A stretch of 64,000 nucleotides of DNA from Caldicellulosiruptor saccharolyticus DSM 8903. GTDB lineage: Bacteria > Bacillota > Thermoanaerobacteria > Caldicellulosiruptorales > Caldicellulosiruptoraceae. The notes beneath the pieces are model-generated. The model saw only the letters and a list, made by a program, of their open reading frames with translations. It searched no databases and was not told the origin of the DNA. Shown one piece after another: positions 17,822-26,030 of this stretch. The DNA lies in NCBI RefSeq assembly GCF_000016545.1, contig NC_009437.1, forward strand, positions 1,999,394 through 2,063,393, written 5' to 3'. Positions within the stretch are counted from its first letter, which is position 1, and the number at the start of each line of letters is the position of its first letter. The translations under genes were made by a program, and so were the position numbers.

Positions 17822-18247
17822 ATGAATATAGCACTTATTGCGCATGACAAAAAGAAAGAACTCATGGTTCAGTTTGCTATAGCGTATAAATTCATACTTT
17901 CGAAACACACTTTATACGCAACAGGTACAACTGGAAGGCTAATTCAAGAAGCAACTGGACTTGAGGTCCATAGATTTTTACCAGGGCCGCTTGGAGGTGA
18001 CCAGCAAATAGGCTCTTTGATTGCGTACAACCAGATAGACATGGTGATATTTTTAAGAGATCCTCTGACAGCACAGCCTCATGAGCCAGATGTGAATGCT
18101 CTTTTGAGACTTTGCGACGTTCACAACATTCCACTTGCAACAAATATAGCAACAGCAGAACTTTTGATAAAAGCACTTGACAGGGGAGACTTGTCATGGC
18201 GTGAGATTGTTAATCCCAAACTTCAAAAAAATAAGAGTGATAAATAA
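17822..18247 (+). CDS. mgsA: Methylglyoxal synthase
   Basis: 141 residues. N-terminal [15 protein letters not shown] phosphate site, and [10 protein letters not shown] with the catalytic Asp. MgsA converts dihydroxyacetone phosphate to methylglyoxal and phosphate, a glycolytic bypass under phosphate limitation. ATG 17822 is preceded by A-G-G-T-G at 17811-17815; the in-frame GTG 17813 lies within that site. The mgsA-rodA linkage is common in clostridia. Confidence 0.94.
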   Translation: MNIALIAHDKKKELMVQFAIAYKFILSKHTLYATGTTGRLIQEATGLEVHRFLPGPLGGDQQIGSLIAYNQIDMVIFLRDPLTAQPHEPDVNALLRLCDVHNIPLATNIATAELLIKALDRGDLSWREIVNPKLQKNKSDK

Positions 18248-19362
18248 TGGTAAAAGGAAAGGTTAAGATTGACAGAAAGACAAAAAATTTAGTTAAGCGT
18301 CTCAAACCAGATGATATACCAGTAATATTACATGAAGACATTGATGAGGTTGCTGCTTATTCGCTTTTAGAAAAGAAAGTAAAGATTATAGTAAACTGTG
18401 CCAAATCCTTCACAGGAAGATTTCCTGCCCTTGGAGCAAGGATTCTTCTTTCTAATGGTGTGACAATTATAGACGATTTAGGTGAAGATATATTTAACCA
18501 AATTAAGGAAGGCGATCTTTTGGAAATTAAAGAAGATAAGATATATCTAAATGGTAAGTATTTATGTGTGGCAAAATACTTGAAAAAAGATGAATTTGAA
18601 TATTTTTACCAAAAGAGTTTCAAAGAAATGGAAAATCTATTAGAAGATTTTATAGAAAATACTTTTGAATATGCAAAAAGGGAAAAAGGATTCATATTAG
18701 GACAGTTTGAAATGCCTGAGCTCAAGACCAAGATTGCTGGAAGACATGTTCTCGTTGTTACGCGGGGTAGTAGCTTTAAAAAAGATATAAAAGCCATAAA
18801 AAACTATATTGTAGAGGTAAAACCTGTAATAATAGCAGTGGATGGTGCTGCAGATGCGTTGCTGCAAGAGAAAATTAAACCTCATATAATAATTGGAGAT
18901 ATGGATAGCGTTTCAGAAGAGAGTCTATTTATGTGCGATGAGATTGTTGTTCACTCATATCCAAACGGATACGCACCTGGATTAAAGCGCATTGAGTCCT
19001 TAGGGCTTCAAGCAAAGGTTGTTGCATGTCCTGGAACAAGTGAAGATGTAGCTTTACTTTTGGCGTATGAAAAAGGTGCTGAGCTGATAGTCTCAGTTGG
19101 TTCACATAGCAGCATGCTTGACTTTTTAGAAAAGGGAAGGAAAGGTATGTCCAGTACCTTTTTGGTTAGGCTCAAAATTGGTTCAAAGCTTGTCGATGCA
19201 CGAGGTGTGTCGAAACTCTACACGGAAAAAGTGAGTTTAAAGTATATAGGAGTTTTGATACTTTCTGCTTTAATTCCAATATTGGCAATTTTAATGGTAA
19301 CTCCTCCTTTTCAGTATTTCTTTTATTTGATTCAGTTAAAACTAAGAGTAATCTTGAGGTAA
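18247..19362 (+). CDS. SteA-like protein (thiamin pyrophosphokinase-fold, C-terminal membrane segment)
   Basis: 371 residues. The central part resembles a thiamin-pyrophosphokinase catalytic fold (V-D-G-A-A-D, I-I-G-D-M-D-S-V-S), and a single C-terminal membrane segment spans about residues 335-357. This matches the SteA family, named from a cytokinetic-ring protein of Corynebacterium that pairs with SteB. The next gene fits SteB, which supports the call. It overlaps mgsA by one base. Whether it binds a nucleotide or acts in division here is unknown. Confidence 0.78.
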   Translation: MVKGKVKIDRKTKNLVKRLKPDDIPVILHEDIDEVAAYSLLEKKVKIIVNCAKSFTGRFPALGARILLSNGVTIIDDLGEDIFNQIKEGDLLEIKEDKIYLNGKYLCVAKYLKKDEFEYFYQKSFKEMENLLEDFIENTFEYAKREKGFILGQFEMPELKTKIAGRHVLVVTRGSSFKKDIKAIKNYIVEVKPVIIAVDGAADALLQEKIKPHIIIGDMDSVSEESLFMCDEIVVHSYPNGYAPGLKRIESLGLQAKVVACPGTSEDVALLLAYEKGAELIVSVGSHSSMLDFLEKGRKGMSSTFLVRLKIGSKLVDARGVSKLYTEKVSLKYIGVLILSALIPILAILMVTPPFQYFFYLIQLKLRVILR

Positions 19363-19367
19363 GACCA

Positions 19368-20324
19368 ATGAATGGAATAGGAGTAAAATACTTTATAATA
19401 ACTATTGCTTCTATCTTTCTTGCCTTGGGTATTGGGATTGTAATTGGTTTTTCCTTGAACAGTGAAAAATTTGTTCAAAAACAGTTTCAGCAGCAGCTGA
19501 ATATAATAGATAAAAATCTTGTGGCTTTAAAAAAAGAAAATGACAGACTTAGCAAAGAGATTGATGAATACAAAAACCAAATTGTACAGAAGGATAAGAT
19601 AAATAACGCACTTGTGAGTGCTTATCTTAAAATAGGAAAGACTGAGTCAGCTGTGAGCTTGATAATCACATCTACAGATTATTCTTATAATGATTTGATA
19701 GATTTTTTGAGAAAAAATGGAATTAAAATAAACAAGGTCATAAAAATCAAAAGTTCATTTTTAAATATTGAAAAGACCGAGAAGGAATTGTCAGTCGATT
19801 TCAGCGATTATAAATTTCCTGATGATGCCATAAAAGATATTGCTATATATTCTGTCTTTGATATAAGGAGTGATTTGGTAAAAAAACTTGTTGAAAAGAG
19901 ATATATAGAAGAGAACAGGCTTTTGTCAGGAATATCAGATACCATCATTTTAGCTGGGGGCAATACAGCTCAAAACAATAATTTTAATAAACTTGATAGA
20001 AAGATAGTCGAATTTTTAAATGATATAGACAGTTTAAATGTAATAGGACTTCAGCAGTCATACAGCGAGATAAATTATTGTGAATACTATAAAAGTATGG
20101 GGCTTAGCACGGTTGACAACGTGGATGAGGTAAGTGGCAGGGTTTCTTTAATTGAGCTAATCAGAGGGAATAGTGGTAATTATGGTACAAAAAAGGAGGC
20201 AACTTCTATATTACCTACCAATTTTATAAATGTTGAAGATGCAAAGAAGGCTTTAGAAAAACGAAGGGCAAGTTTGCTTGTTGAGCTTGAGAAATATCAA
20301 AATGCTACATTGCCAACTCAATAG
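19368..20324 (+). CDS. SteB/MctB-like membrane-anchored coiled-coil protein
   Basis: 318 residues. The start V-K-Y-F-I-I-T-I-A-S-I-F-L-A-L-G-I-G-I-V is the signature of the family annotated as copper transporter MctB; it is one N-terminal membrane helix followed by a coiled coil (about residues 35-75) and a soluble domain. A single span is not a transporter, so that annotation is probably wrong here; pairing with a SteA-like protein favours a division-related role (inference). Confidence 0.78.
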   Translation: MNGIGVKYFIITIASIFLALGIGIVIGFSLNSEKFVQKQFQQQLNIIDKNLVALKKENDRLSKEIDEYKNQIVQKDKINNALVSAYLKIGKTESAVSLIITSTDYSYNDLIDFLRKNGIKINKVIKIKSSFLNIEKTEKELSVDFSDYKFPDDAIKDIAIYSVFDIRSDLVKKLVEKRYIEENRLLSGISDTIILAGGNTAQNNNFNKLDRKIVEFLNDIDSLNVIGLQQSYSEINYCEYYKSMGLSTVDNVDEVSGRVSLIELIRGNSGNYGTKKEATSILPTNFINVEDAKKALEKRRASLLVELEKYQNATLPTQ

Positions 20325-20363
20325 AGATTTTTACTTAAAATCTAAGAGAGGAAGAAAAAAGTC

Positions 20364-21032
20364 TTGAAAGTGGCTGTTGTAATACCAACCTACAATCCGC
20401 CTAGATCTTTTTATGAATTAATTGAAATGGTAGGTAGTTTTTCTTTTGTAGATAGGGTAATTGTAATTGATGATGGTTCAAAAGAAAAGATAAACGTTTC
20501 AAATGAGAAGTGTATTTTATTAAGGCATGGGGAAAACAAGGGGAAAGGTGCAGCTTTGAAGACAGCTTTTGACTATCTCAAAAATGAAAAATGTGACAAG
20601 GTAGTTCTTTTGGATAGTGATTTGAAGGTTGATAAAAAGAGTATGGAGAAGTTTTTAAAAAATGTATTTCTCAATGGAAATAAGGTTGTTATTGGTTATC
20701 CTATAAATGTAAAAAAGAGAGGTTTTGGAGTTGTTAAGGCATTCGCAAAGTTTGTTGTCAAGTTTTATACTGGCAGAACTGTTGAATATTCTTTGAGTGG
20801 TCAGAGGATAATTCCTTTTTCTGCAATTGATGAAATAAAGTATATTCCTAAAAGATATGGTATAGAAGTTTCAACTTTGATAGATTTTCTGAAAAAAGGT
20901 TATGAGATAGTAGAAATTCCGTTTAACTTTACTCATGATGAAAAAGGGAAAAGTGTACGAGATCTTTTACATAAATTGCATCAGCTAAAAGATATATTTA
21001 TAGTTTTTATTACTAAATGGTGGAGGTTGTAA
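20364..21032 (+). CDS. Family 2 glycosyltransferase
   Basis: 222 residues, GT-A fold: V-A-V-V-I-P-T-Y-N-P-P at the N-terminus, V-I-D-D-G-S, G-K-G-A-A-L-K-T-A-F, and the metal-binding L-D-S-D (DxD type). No membrane helix is evident apart from the hydrophobic tail. It resembles polyprenol-phosphate sugar transferases. Start is TTG with A-G-A-G-G-A-A-G upstream. The sugar and acceptor are unknown; neighbours suggest envelope glycan synthesis. Confidence 0.82.
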   Translation: MKVAVVIPTYNPPRSFYELIEMVGSFSFVDRVIVIDDGSKEKINVSNEKCILLRHGENKGKGAALKTAFDYLKNEKCDKVVLLDSDLKVDKKSMEKFLKNVFLNGNKVVIGYPINVKKRGFGVVKAFAKFVVKFYTGRTVEYSLSGQRIIPFSAIDEIKYIPKRYGIEVSTLIDFLKKGYEIVEIPFNFTHDEKGKSVRDLLHKLHQLKDIFIVFITKWWRL

Positions 21033-21057
21033 AAAAATTTATACATATATACTTACA

Positions 21058-21852
21058 TTGTCAATTCTGACTGAGATCTTGTTTCTGCATGTTTCTGTGA
21101 TGTATTTTAAGAAAAAAGAGAGGTTACTCAAACAAAATTATAAAGGTAAAAAAATTCCATGCGGTATTGGTATTGTTTTAGGATTTGTATCGGCTTTTTA
21201 TACCTTTTTCATATACTATTATGTCTCCAAAATAAATTTTTTAGTTATTGGGTTGAGCTTTTTGGCTATCTCAGCAGTAGGTTTTATTGACGACATATTT
21301 GGTGATAATAGAAGCAAAGGATTTAAAGGACATATCAAAAGGCTTTTTAACGAGCATGAGCTTTCAACAGGACTTTTAAAGATGATAGTGATTCCTTTTG
21401 TGCTTTTTACAGGGATCTTATATCTTACAGAGGATATGTTTAAAGCAGTTTTGTACACAATCTTTGGATCGCTTTCTGTGAACCTGTTTAATCTATTTGA
21501 TTTGCGACCTGGCAGGTGTATAAAGGCACTGTTTGTTTTCTTAGTACTCTTTGGATTTTTTATTAATTGGAGTCCTTTTTGCATTTCACTTTTGATTTTA
21601 TTGGTGCCTATTTTTATTGGTGATATAAAAGAAGTGTTTATGTTGGGTGATGCAGGTTCAAATTTGATAGGATATATATTTTTTATAATTACAAGTGAAC
21701 TTTATAGCAGAAGCTTGAACAGTATTGTGGTGTGGATAGCATTACTTATTGTAGCGGCTTTGAATTTGGCCTCTGAATATATTTCATTTTCAGAGGTTAT
21801 CGAAAAAAATAAGATATTAAAGTATATTGATGACCTTGGAAGAAAAAATTAA
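21058..21852 (+). CDS. MraY/WecA-like glycosyl-1-phosphate transferase (PNPT superfamily)
   Basis: About 264 residues, polytopic. Family motifs are visible: F-I-D-D-I-F-G-D, N-L-F-N-L-F-D-L-R-P-G-R and M-L-G-D-A-G-S-N. These enzymes transfer a sugar 1-phosphate from a UDP-sugar to undecaprenyl phosphate. The listed TTG start has no Shine-Dalgarno. A strong G-G-A-G-G (21022-21026) lies 10 bases before an in-frame ATT at 21037, and there is no in-frame ATG/GTG/TTG further up, so translation may begin at ATT. Substrate is unknown. Confidence 0.8.
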   Translation: MSILTEILFLHVSVMYFKKKERLLKQNYKGKKIPCGIGIVLGFVSAFYTFFIYYYVSKINFLVIGLSFLAISAVGFIDDIFGDNRSKGFKGHIKRLFNEHELSTGLLKMIVIPFVLFTGILYLTEDMFKAVLYTIFGSLSVNLFNLFDLRPGRCIKALFVFLVLFGFFINWSPFCISLLILLVPIFIGDIKEVFMLGDAGSNLIGYIFFIITSELYSRSLNSIVVWIALLIVAALNLASEYISFSEVIEKNKILKYIDDLGRKN

Positions 21853-21856
21853 TAAC

Positions 21857-21885
21857 TTGAATTCTTAAAAATGATATTGTAATAT
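21857..21885 (+). promoter_or_regulatory. Probable promoter of speE-speB
   Basis: T-T-G-A-A-T at 21857-21862, a 17-base spacer, and T-A-A-T-A-T at 21880-21885 fit a sigma-A promoter 40 bases ahead of speE. Confidence 0.5.
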
Positions 21886-21927
21886 ATTCACTGTTGTTTA
21901 AAGTTTAAGGTGAGGAGGTTATAAAAA

Positions 21928-22764
21928 TTGGCTGAGATGGAATTGTGGTTTACCGAGCAACAAACACCAGATTTAGGGTTTACATGTAAGATAACTAAGA
22001 CCATATACACAGCAAAGACAAAGTATCAAGATTTAGCAATACTTGAGACAAAACAATTTGGCAAAATGCTTGTTTTGGACGGGGCTGTGCAGACAACAAT
22101 TGTTGATGAGTTTTGTTATCATGAGTTGATTGCACATGTTCCATTGTTTACTCATCCTAATCCCAAAAAGGTTGCAGTTATTGGTGGAGGGGATGGTGGA
22201 GTTATAAGAGAGATATTAAAACATGAAGAGGTTGAAAAAGCATATTTGATAGAGATTGACCAAGAGGTGATTGAAGCGAGCAAGAAATATCTTCCTGAGA
22301 TAAGCTGTGCACTTGATGACAAGAGGGCAGAGGTTATAATCACAGATGGAATAAAGTTTGTTTCTGAAAACAAAAATATGTTCGATGTCATAATAGTAGA
22401 TTCAACTGATCCTGTTGGACCGGCAGTGGGATTATTTGAAAGCAACTTTTACCAAGCAGTATATGAGTGTCTAAAAGAAGATGGACTTTTTGTTGCACAA
22501 ACAGAGTCTCCATTTTATGACCAAGATTTAATTAGAAATGTATTTCATTCAATAAAATCTATTTTTCCAATAACAAGACTGTATCTTGGTTTTATTCCAA
22601 CATATCCAAGTGGACTTTGGAGCTTTACAATGGGTTCTAAAAAATATGATCCGCTTGAGATTGACACCTCAAAGATAAAGAGAATTGATACGAGATATTA
22701 CAACCCTGAACTTCACAAGGCACTTTTTGCATTGCCTACATTTGTTCAGAAAATCATTGAGTAG
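21928..22764 (+). CDS. speE: Spermidine synthase (polyamine aminopropyltransferase)
   Basis: 278 residues. N-terminal beta domain with [13 protein letters not shown]-type motif [12 protein letters not shown], acidic E-I-D-Q-E, and the polyamine-site D-S-T-D-P-V-G-P. It transfers an aminopropyl group from decarboxylated S-adenosylmethionine to putrescine. TTG start with A-G-G-T-G-A-G-G-A-G-G nine bases upstream. Co-transcribed with speB, which supplies putrescine. Confidence 0.95.
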   Translation: MAEMELWFTEQQTPDLGFTCKITKTIYTAKTKYQDLAILETKQFGKMLVLDGAVQTTIVDEFCYHELIAHVPLFTHPNPKKVAVIGGGDGGVIREILKHEEVEKAYLIEIDQEVIEASKKYLPEISCALDDKRAEVIITDGIKFVSENKNMFDVIIVDSTDPVGPAVGLFESNFYQAVYECLKEDGLFVAQTESPFYDQDLIRNVFHSIKSIFPITRLYLGFIPTYPSGLWSFTMGSKKYDPLEIDTSKIKRIDTRYYNPELHKALFALPTFVQKIIE

Positions 22765-22775
22765 AGGGGAAATGA

Positions 22776-23630
22776 ATGAGTTTTAATCTTTATAAGAACT
22801 CTTTTCTGTGCTCATCGAATGATTATGAAAACAGTAAGGTTGTACTTGCTGGAATACCCATGGATTTTACTGTGAGTTTTAAGCCTGGTTCGCGTTTTGG
22901 ACCAAGCAAAATAAGAGAAGTTTCAGTTGGGCTTGAGGAGTATTCAGTATACCAAGATAAGAATTTGTTTAATAAAGCTTTTTGTGATATGGGAGATTTA
23001 GAGCTTCCATTTGGAAATGTGGGCAAATCCATTGACATAATATATGAGTTTGCAAGGAAAATATTTGGTGATGACAAAACTCCTATTTTTTTGGGTGGAG
23101 AGCATCTTATCAGTTTTCCACTAATAAAGGCAGCAAAAGAAATATATGGTGACCTTGTTGTTTTACACTTTGATGCTCACGCTGATATGAGAGATGACTA
23201 CCTGGGTGAAAAGTTTTCTCATGCGACAGTAATGAGAAGGGCAGGAGAGGTTATTGGGTTTAATAATCTATACCAATTTGGCATAAGGTCTGGCTCTGAG
23301 GAAGAGATATTATTTGCAAGAAAAAACAGTAATATATTTTTTGTTTACGAAACAGAAAAACTTTTTGAGATAATTAAAAAATTAAGAAACAAAAAGGTCT
23401 ATTTGTCAATTGATATAGATGTTGTTGATCCGGCATTTGCACCTGGTACTGGAACACCTGAGCCAGGGGGGTTGACCTCATCGCAGTTTTTGGAAATAAT
23501 CTTGAAGATGAAAGAGCTCGACATTGTGGGTGCTGACGTTGTAGAAGTTTCTCCTTACTATGATATATCAGACAGGACATCTCTTCTTGCCGCAAAGATT
23601 GTGAGAGAACTTATCCTTTTAATCGAGTGA
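22776..23630 (+). CDS. speB: Agmatinase
   Basis: 284 residues of the ureohydrolase fold. Metal ligands appear in G-G-E-H-L-I, H-F-D-A-H-A-D and S-I-D-I-D-V-V-D-P. Agmatinase hydrolyses agmatine to putrescine and urea, feeding SpeE directly upstream. Arginase is the main alternative, but linkage to speE favours agmatinase. A strong terminator follows 27 bases after the stop. Confidence 0.93.
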   Translation: MSFNLYKNSFLCSSNDYENSKVVLAGIPMDFTVSFKPGSRFGPSKIREVSVGLEEYSVYQDKNLFNKAFCDMGDLELPFGNVGKSIDIIYEFARKIFGDDKTPIFLGGEHLISFPLIKAAKEIYGDLVVLHFDAHADMRDDYLGEKFSHATVMRRAGEVIGFNNLYQFGIRSGSEEEILFARKNSNIFFVYETEKLFEIIKKLRNKKVYLSIDIDVVDPAFAPGTGTPEPGGLTSSQFLEIILKMKELDIVGADVVEVSPYYDISDRTSLLAAKIVRELILLIE

Positions 23631-23657
23631 GAAAATAAAAAAATGTGAACAGAACAC

Positions 23658-23710
23658 GGGTGTGACTAAATTTGCTCACCTTAAATGAGAAATTTAGTCA
23701 CGCCCTTTTT
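23658..23710 (+). terminator. Rho-independent terminator of speE-speB
   Basis: A 16-base stem (23658-23673 with 23690-23705, one G-U pair) reading GGGTGTGACTAAATTT on the left arm encloses a 16-base loop whose CTCA/TGAG ends can also pair. T5 follows at 23706-23710. Confidence 0.92.
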
Positions 23711-23746
23711 GCGTTTTTATACAAAAATTTCTTGCTAAAAGTTTCT

Positions 23747-23775
23747 TTGTGTTATAAAATAGAAATTAGTATAAT
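23747..23775 (+). promoter_or_regulatory. Promoter of the carboxyltransferase operon
   Basis: T-T-G-T-G-T at 23747-23752, a 17-base spacer, and a perfect T-A-T-A-A-T at 23770-23775. A second overlapping candidate is T-T-G-C-T-A at 23732 with T-A-A-A-A-T at 23755. The FapR-like repeat begins 3 bases past the -10 box. Confidence 0.6.
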
Positions 23776-23777
23776 AT

Positions 23778-23796
23778 ATTAATACCAGATATTAAT
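23778..23796 (+). promoter_or_regulatory. FapR-like operator (inverted repeat at the transcription start)
   Basis: ATTAATA-CCAGA-TATTAAT is a perfect 7-base inverted repeat. Its core TTAATACCAGATATTAA agrees at 14 of 17 positions with the FapR consensus as I remember it (TTAGTACCTRNTACTAA). FapR is the malonyl-CoA-responsive repressor of lipid synthesis in many Firmicutes. It sits over the expected start site, the usual repressor position. The match is from memory and no fapR gene is in the window. Confidence 0.5.
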
Positions 23797-23837
23797 ACTA
23801 CATAATAAAATAGATTATCTTCAGGGAGGATTTTTAA

Positions 23838-25382
23838 ATGACAGACAAGCTAAAAGAGCTCAGACAAAGACGCGAGAGAATATTAAAGCTTGGTGGAGAA
23901 GATAAAATAAAAAAACAACACGAAAACAAAAAACTCACCTGCAGAGAAAGGATTGAGTATCTGCTTGACGAAGGAAGTTTCAGCGAAATTGACATGTTTG
24001 TTGAACATAGATGCCAGGAGTTTGATATGAAAGAAACATATGTACCATCAGATGGAGTTGTTACAGGGTATGGAACCATAAACGGCAGAAAGGTATTTGT
24101 ATATGCACAAGATTTTACATCTATAGGCGGTTCACTTGGCGAGATGCACGCAAAGAAAATATGTAAGGTTTTAGATTTGGCTATGAAGTATGGATGTCCT
24201 GTAATTGGCATTAACGACTCTGGCGGTGCAAGAATTCAAGAAGGGGTAGATGCACTGGCCGGCTATGGCGAGATATTTTTCAGAAATACTATGGCTTCTG
24301 GTGTAATTCCCCAAATTGCTGCTATAATGGGCCCTTGTGCAGGTGGGGCTGTATACTCCCCTGCGATTATGGACTTTATTTTTATGGTAGACAAGACAAG
24401 CCAGATGTTTGTTACAGGACCTCAAGTAATAAAAGCAGTGACAGGTGAAGAGATATCTTTTGAAGAGCTTGGAGGCGCTTTTACTCACAATTCAAAAAGT
24501 GGTGTTGCTCATTTTATAGCAGAAGATGAGTACACATTACTTGATATGATTAAATATCTTTTATCATTCTTACCCTCAAATAACATGGATGACCCGCCAT
24601 ATGTCATGTCTTCGGATTCAGAAAAAAGAGTGATACCAGAGCTTGAAAATCTCATTCCTAATGAACCAAACAAGGCATATGACGTGAAAGACATTATATA
24701 CAAAGTTGTTGACAATGAAGAGTTTTTAGAGGTACAACCATACTTTGCTCAAAATGCAGTTGTGGGTTTTGGTAGGATAGGTGGTTTTAGTGTTGGAATT
24801 GTTGCAAACCAGCCAAAAGTAAATGCAGGTGTTTTAGATTATGACTCATCAGACAAGATAGCAAGGTTTGTGAGATTTTGTGATGCTTTTAACATTCCAA
24901 TTGTGACATTTACAGATGTTCCAGGTTTTTTGCCAGGTGTTAACCAAGAACATAATGGAATAATTCGTCATGGTGCAAAGGTTTTGTATGCCTACTCAGA
25001 AGCAACAGTTCCAAAAATTAATATTATCTTACGAAAGGCATATGGTGGGGCTTATATAGCTATGAGCAGCAAACATATCGGAGCAGATTTTGTTTTTGCT
25101 TGGCCAACGGCAGAAATAGCTGTTATGGGTCCAGATGGTGCTGCCAATATAATCTTCAGAAAAGAGATCCAAGCGGCTTCAAATCCTGAAGAGGAAAGAC
25201 GAAAACGAATTTTAGAGTACACACAGAAATTTGCAAACCCTTACATTGCTGCTGCAAGGGGATATGTTGACGATGTTATTGAACCTAAGTATACTCGAAA
25301 CAAGATAATTGAAGCTTTAAGTATATCAGTAACAAAAAGAGAATCAAGACCACCTAAAAAACATGGCAATATTCCACTTTAA
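23838..25382 (+). CDS. Acyl-CoA carboxyltransferase subunit (MmdA/PccB, 12S type)
   Basis: 514 residues of the biotin-dependent carboxyltransferase fold, with both crotonase-like halves: G-G-S-L-G-E-M-H-A-K and N-D-S-G-G-A-R-I-Q-E-G in the first, G-F-L-P-G, R-K-A-Y-G-G-A-Y and M-G-P-D-G-A in the second. Such subunits carboxylate or decarboxylate propionyl/methylmalonyl-CoA or acetyl-CoA with carboxybiotin. The genes after it encode a small subunit, a biotin carrier and an oxaloacetate/pyruvate carboxyltransferase, but no biotin carboxylase and no membrane sodium-pump beta subunit. The set therefore resembles the soluble transcarboxylase (12S, 1.3S, 5S). Confidence 0.9.
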   Translation: MTDKLKELRQRRERILKLGGEDKIKKQHENKKLTCRERIEYLLDEGSFSEIDMFVEHRCQEFDMKETYVPSDGVVTGYGTINGRKVFVYAQDFTSIGGSLGEMHAKKICKVLDLAMKYGCPVIGINDSGGARIQEGVDALAGYGEIFFRNTMASGVIPQIAAIMGPCAGGAVYSPAIMDFIFMVDKTSQMFVTGPQVIKAVTGEEISFEELGGAFTHNSKSGVAHFIAEDEYTLLDMIKYLLSFLPSNNMDDPPYVMSSDSEKRVIPELENLIPNEPNKAYDVKDIIYKVVDNEEFLEVQPYFAQNAVVGFGRIGGFSVGIVANQPKVNAGVLDYDSSDKIARFVRFCDAFNIPIVTFTDVPGFLPGVNQEHNGIIRHGAKVLYAYSEATVPKINIILRKAYGGAYIAMSSKHIGADFVFAWPTAEIAVMGPDGAANIIFRKEIQAASNPEEERRKRILEYTQKFANPYIAAARGYVDDVIEPKYTRNKIIEALSISVTKRESRPPKKHGNIPL

Positions 25383-25420
25383 AACAGCTTTGTAGAATAA
25401 CAAAAAAGGAGTGTTTGTAT

Positions 25421-25612
25421 ATGTCTATTTCTCAAAGTGGCACAGCTACTGTTACAAGAGAAGAGCTTGCATGCATCTGTGCATGCCTTGCTATGATTTT
25501 AGAGGACGGCAACTTTAGAATTACTAATGTAACAAAGAAGGAGAGTAAATGGAAAAAGATCTCAAGACAGATGATGCTCGAACAAAGTAAAATGTTGTCT
25601 AAATGGAGGTAA
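25421..25612 (+). CDS. Small carboxyltransferase-associated protein (OadG/MmdD-tail-like)
   Basis: 63 residues. The E-E-L-A-C-I-C-A-C-L-A-M-I-L pattern, then F-R-I-T-N-V and a basic W-K-K tail, resembles the soluble C-terminal tail of OadG/MmdD-type delta subunits (E-E-x-x-A-x-I-A-A-A-L followed by a beta strand and a basic Trp segment), but the membrane helix is absent. Start ATG 25421 has A-A-A-G-G-A-G at 25405-25411. Position between the 12S-type and biotin-carrier genes supports an assembly role. The family assignment is tentative. Confidence 0.6.
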   Translation: MSISQSGTATVTREELACICACLAMILEDGNFRITNVTKKESKWKKISRQMMLEQSKMLSKWR

Positions 25613-25620
25613 AAGGACAT

Positions 25621-26010
25621 ATGAGAAAATTTAAAGTCAGGATAAATGACCAAGAGTTTTTAGTTGAAGTAGAGGAAATTACACATTCTCAAAAAGATAG
25701 CTTAAGCTTTTCAAGACCCAAGTTTCAGATGGAAAAACCAGCTGAGGTACCAAAAAAAGAGCATAGTCAAGAAAATACCCATAATTTGTCTTCAAACAAA
25801 AATGCTGTGCATGCCCAGCTCCCTGGTACAATTGTAAAAATTCTTAAAAATGAAGGTGAAGTGGTTTCTCTCAAAGACCCCGTTTTGGTCCTTGAAGCTA
25901 TGAAGATGGAAAACGAAATATTGCCAACTACAGAAGGTAGGATAAAAAAGATATATGTCAAAGAAGGGCAAAAAGTTTCAAAAGGTGATTTGTTATTTGA
26001 AATTGATTAA
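25621..26010 (+). CDS. Biotin carboxyl carrier protein (1.3S/gamma type)
   Basis: 129 residues: an N-terminal strand region, a Lys/Glu/Ser-rich linker (about 25-60) and a biotinyl domain ending with V-L-E-A-M-K-M-E-N, where the second Lys is the biotinylation site, then I-Y-V-K-E-G-Q-x-V. ATG 25621 is chosen because G-G-A-G-G-T at 25605-25610 precedes it; the in-frame ATG 25603 overlaps that site. It shuttles carboxybiotin between the 5S- and 12S-type enzymes on either side. Confidence 0.93.
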   Translation: MRKFKVRINDQEFLVEVEEITHSQKDSLSFSRPKFQMEKPAEVPKKEHSQENTHNLSSNKNAVHAQLPGTIVKILKNEGEVVSLKDPVLVLEAMKMENEILPTTEGRIKKIYVKEGQKVSKGDLLFEID

Positions 26011-26030
26011 CTTTGCGGAGGTTTATTGTT

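Noticed and set aside
19368-20324. Copper transporter annotation for the MctB-like protein
   Set aside because: A single membrane helix and coiled coil do not make a transporter, and no metal motif is visible.
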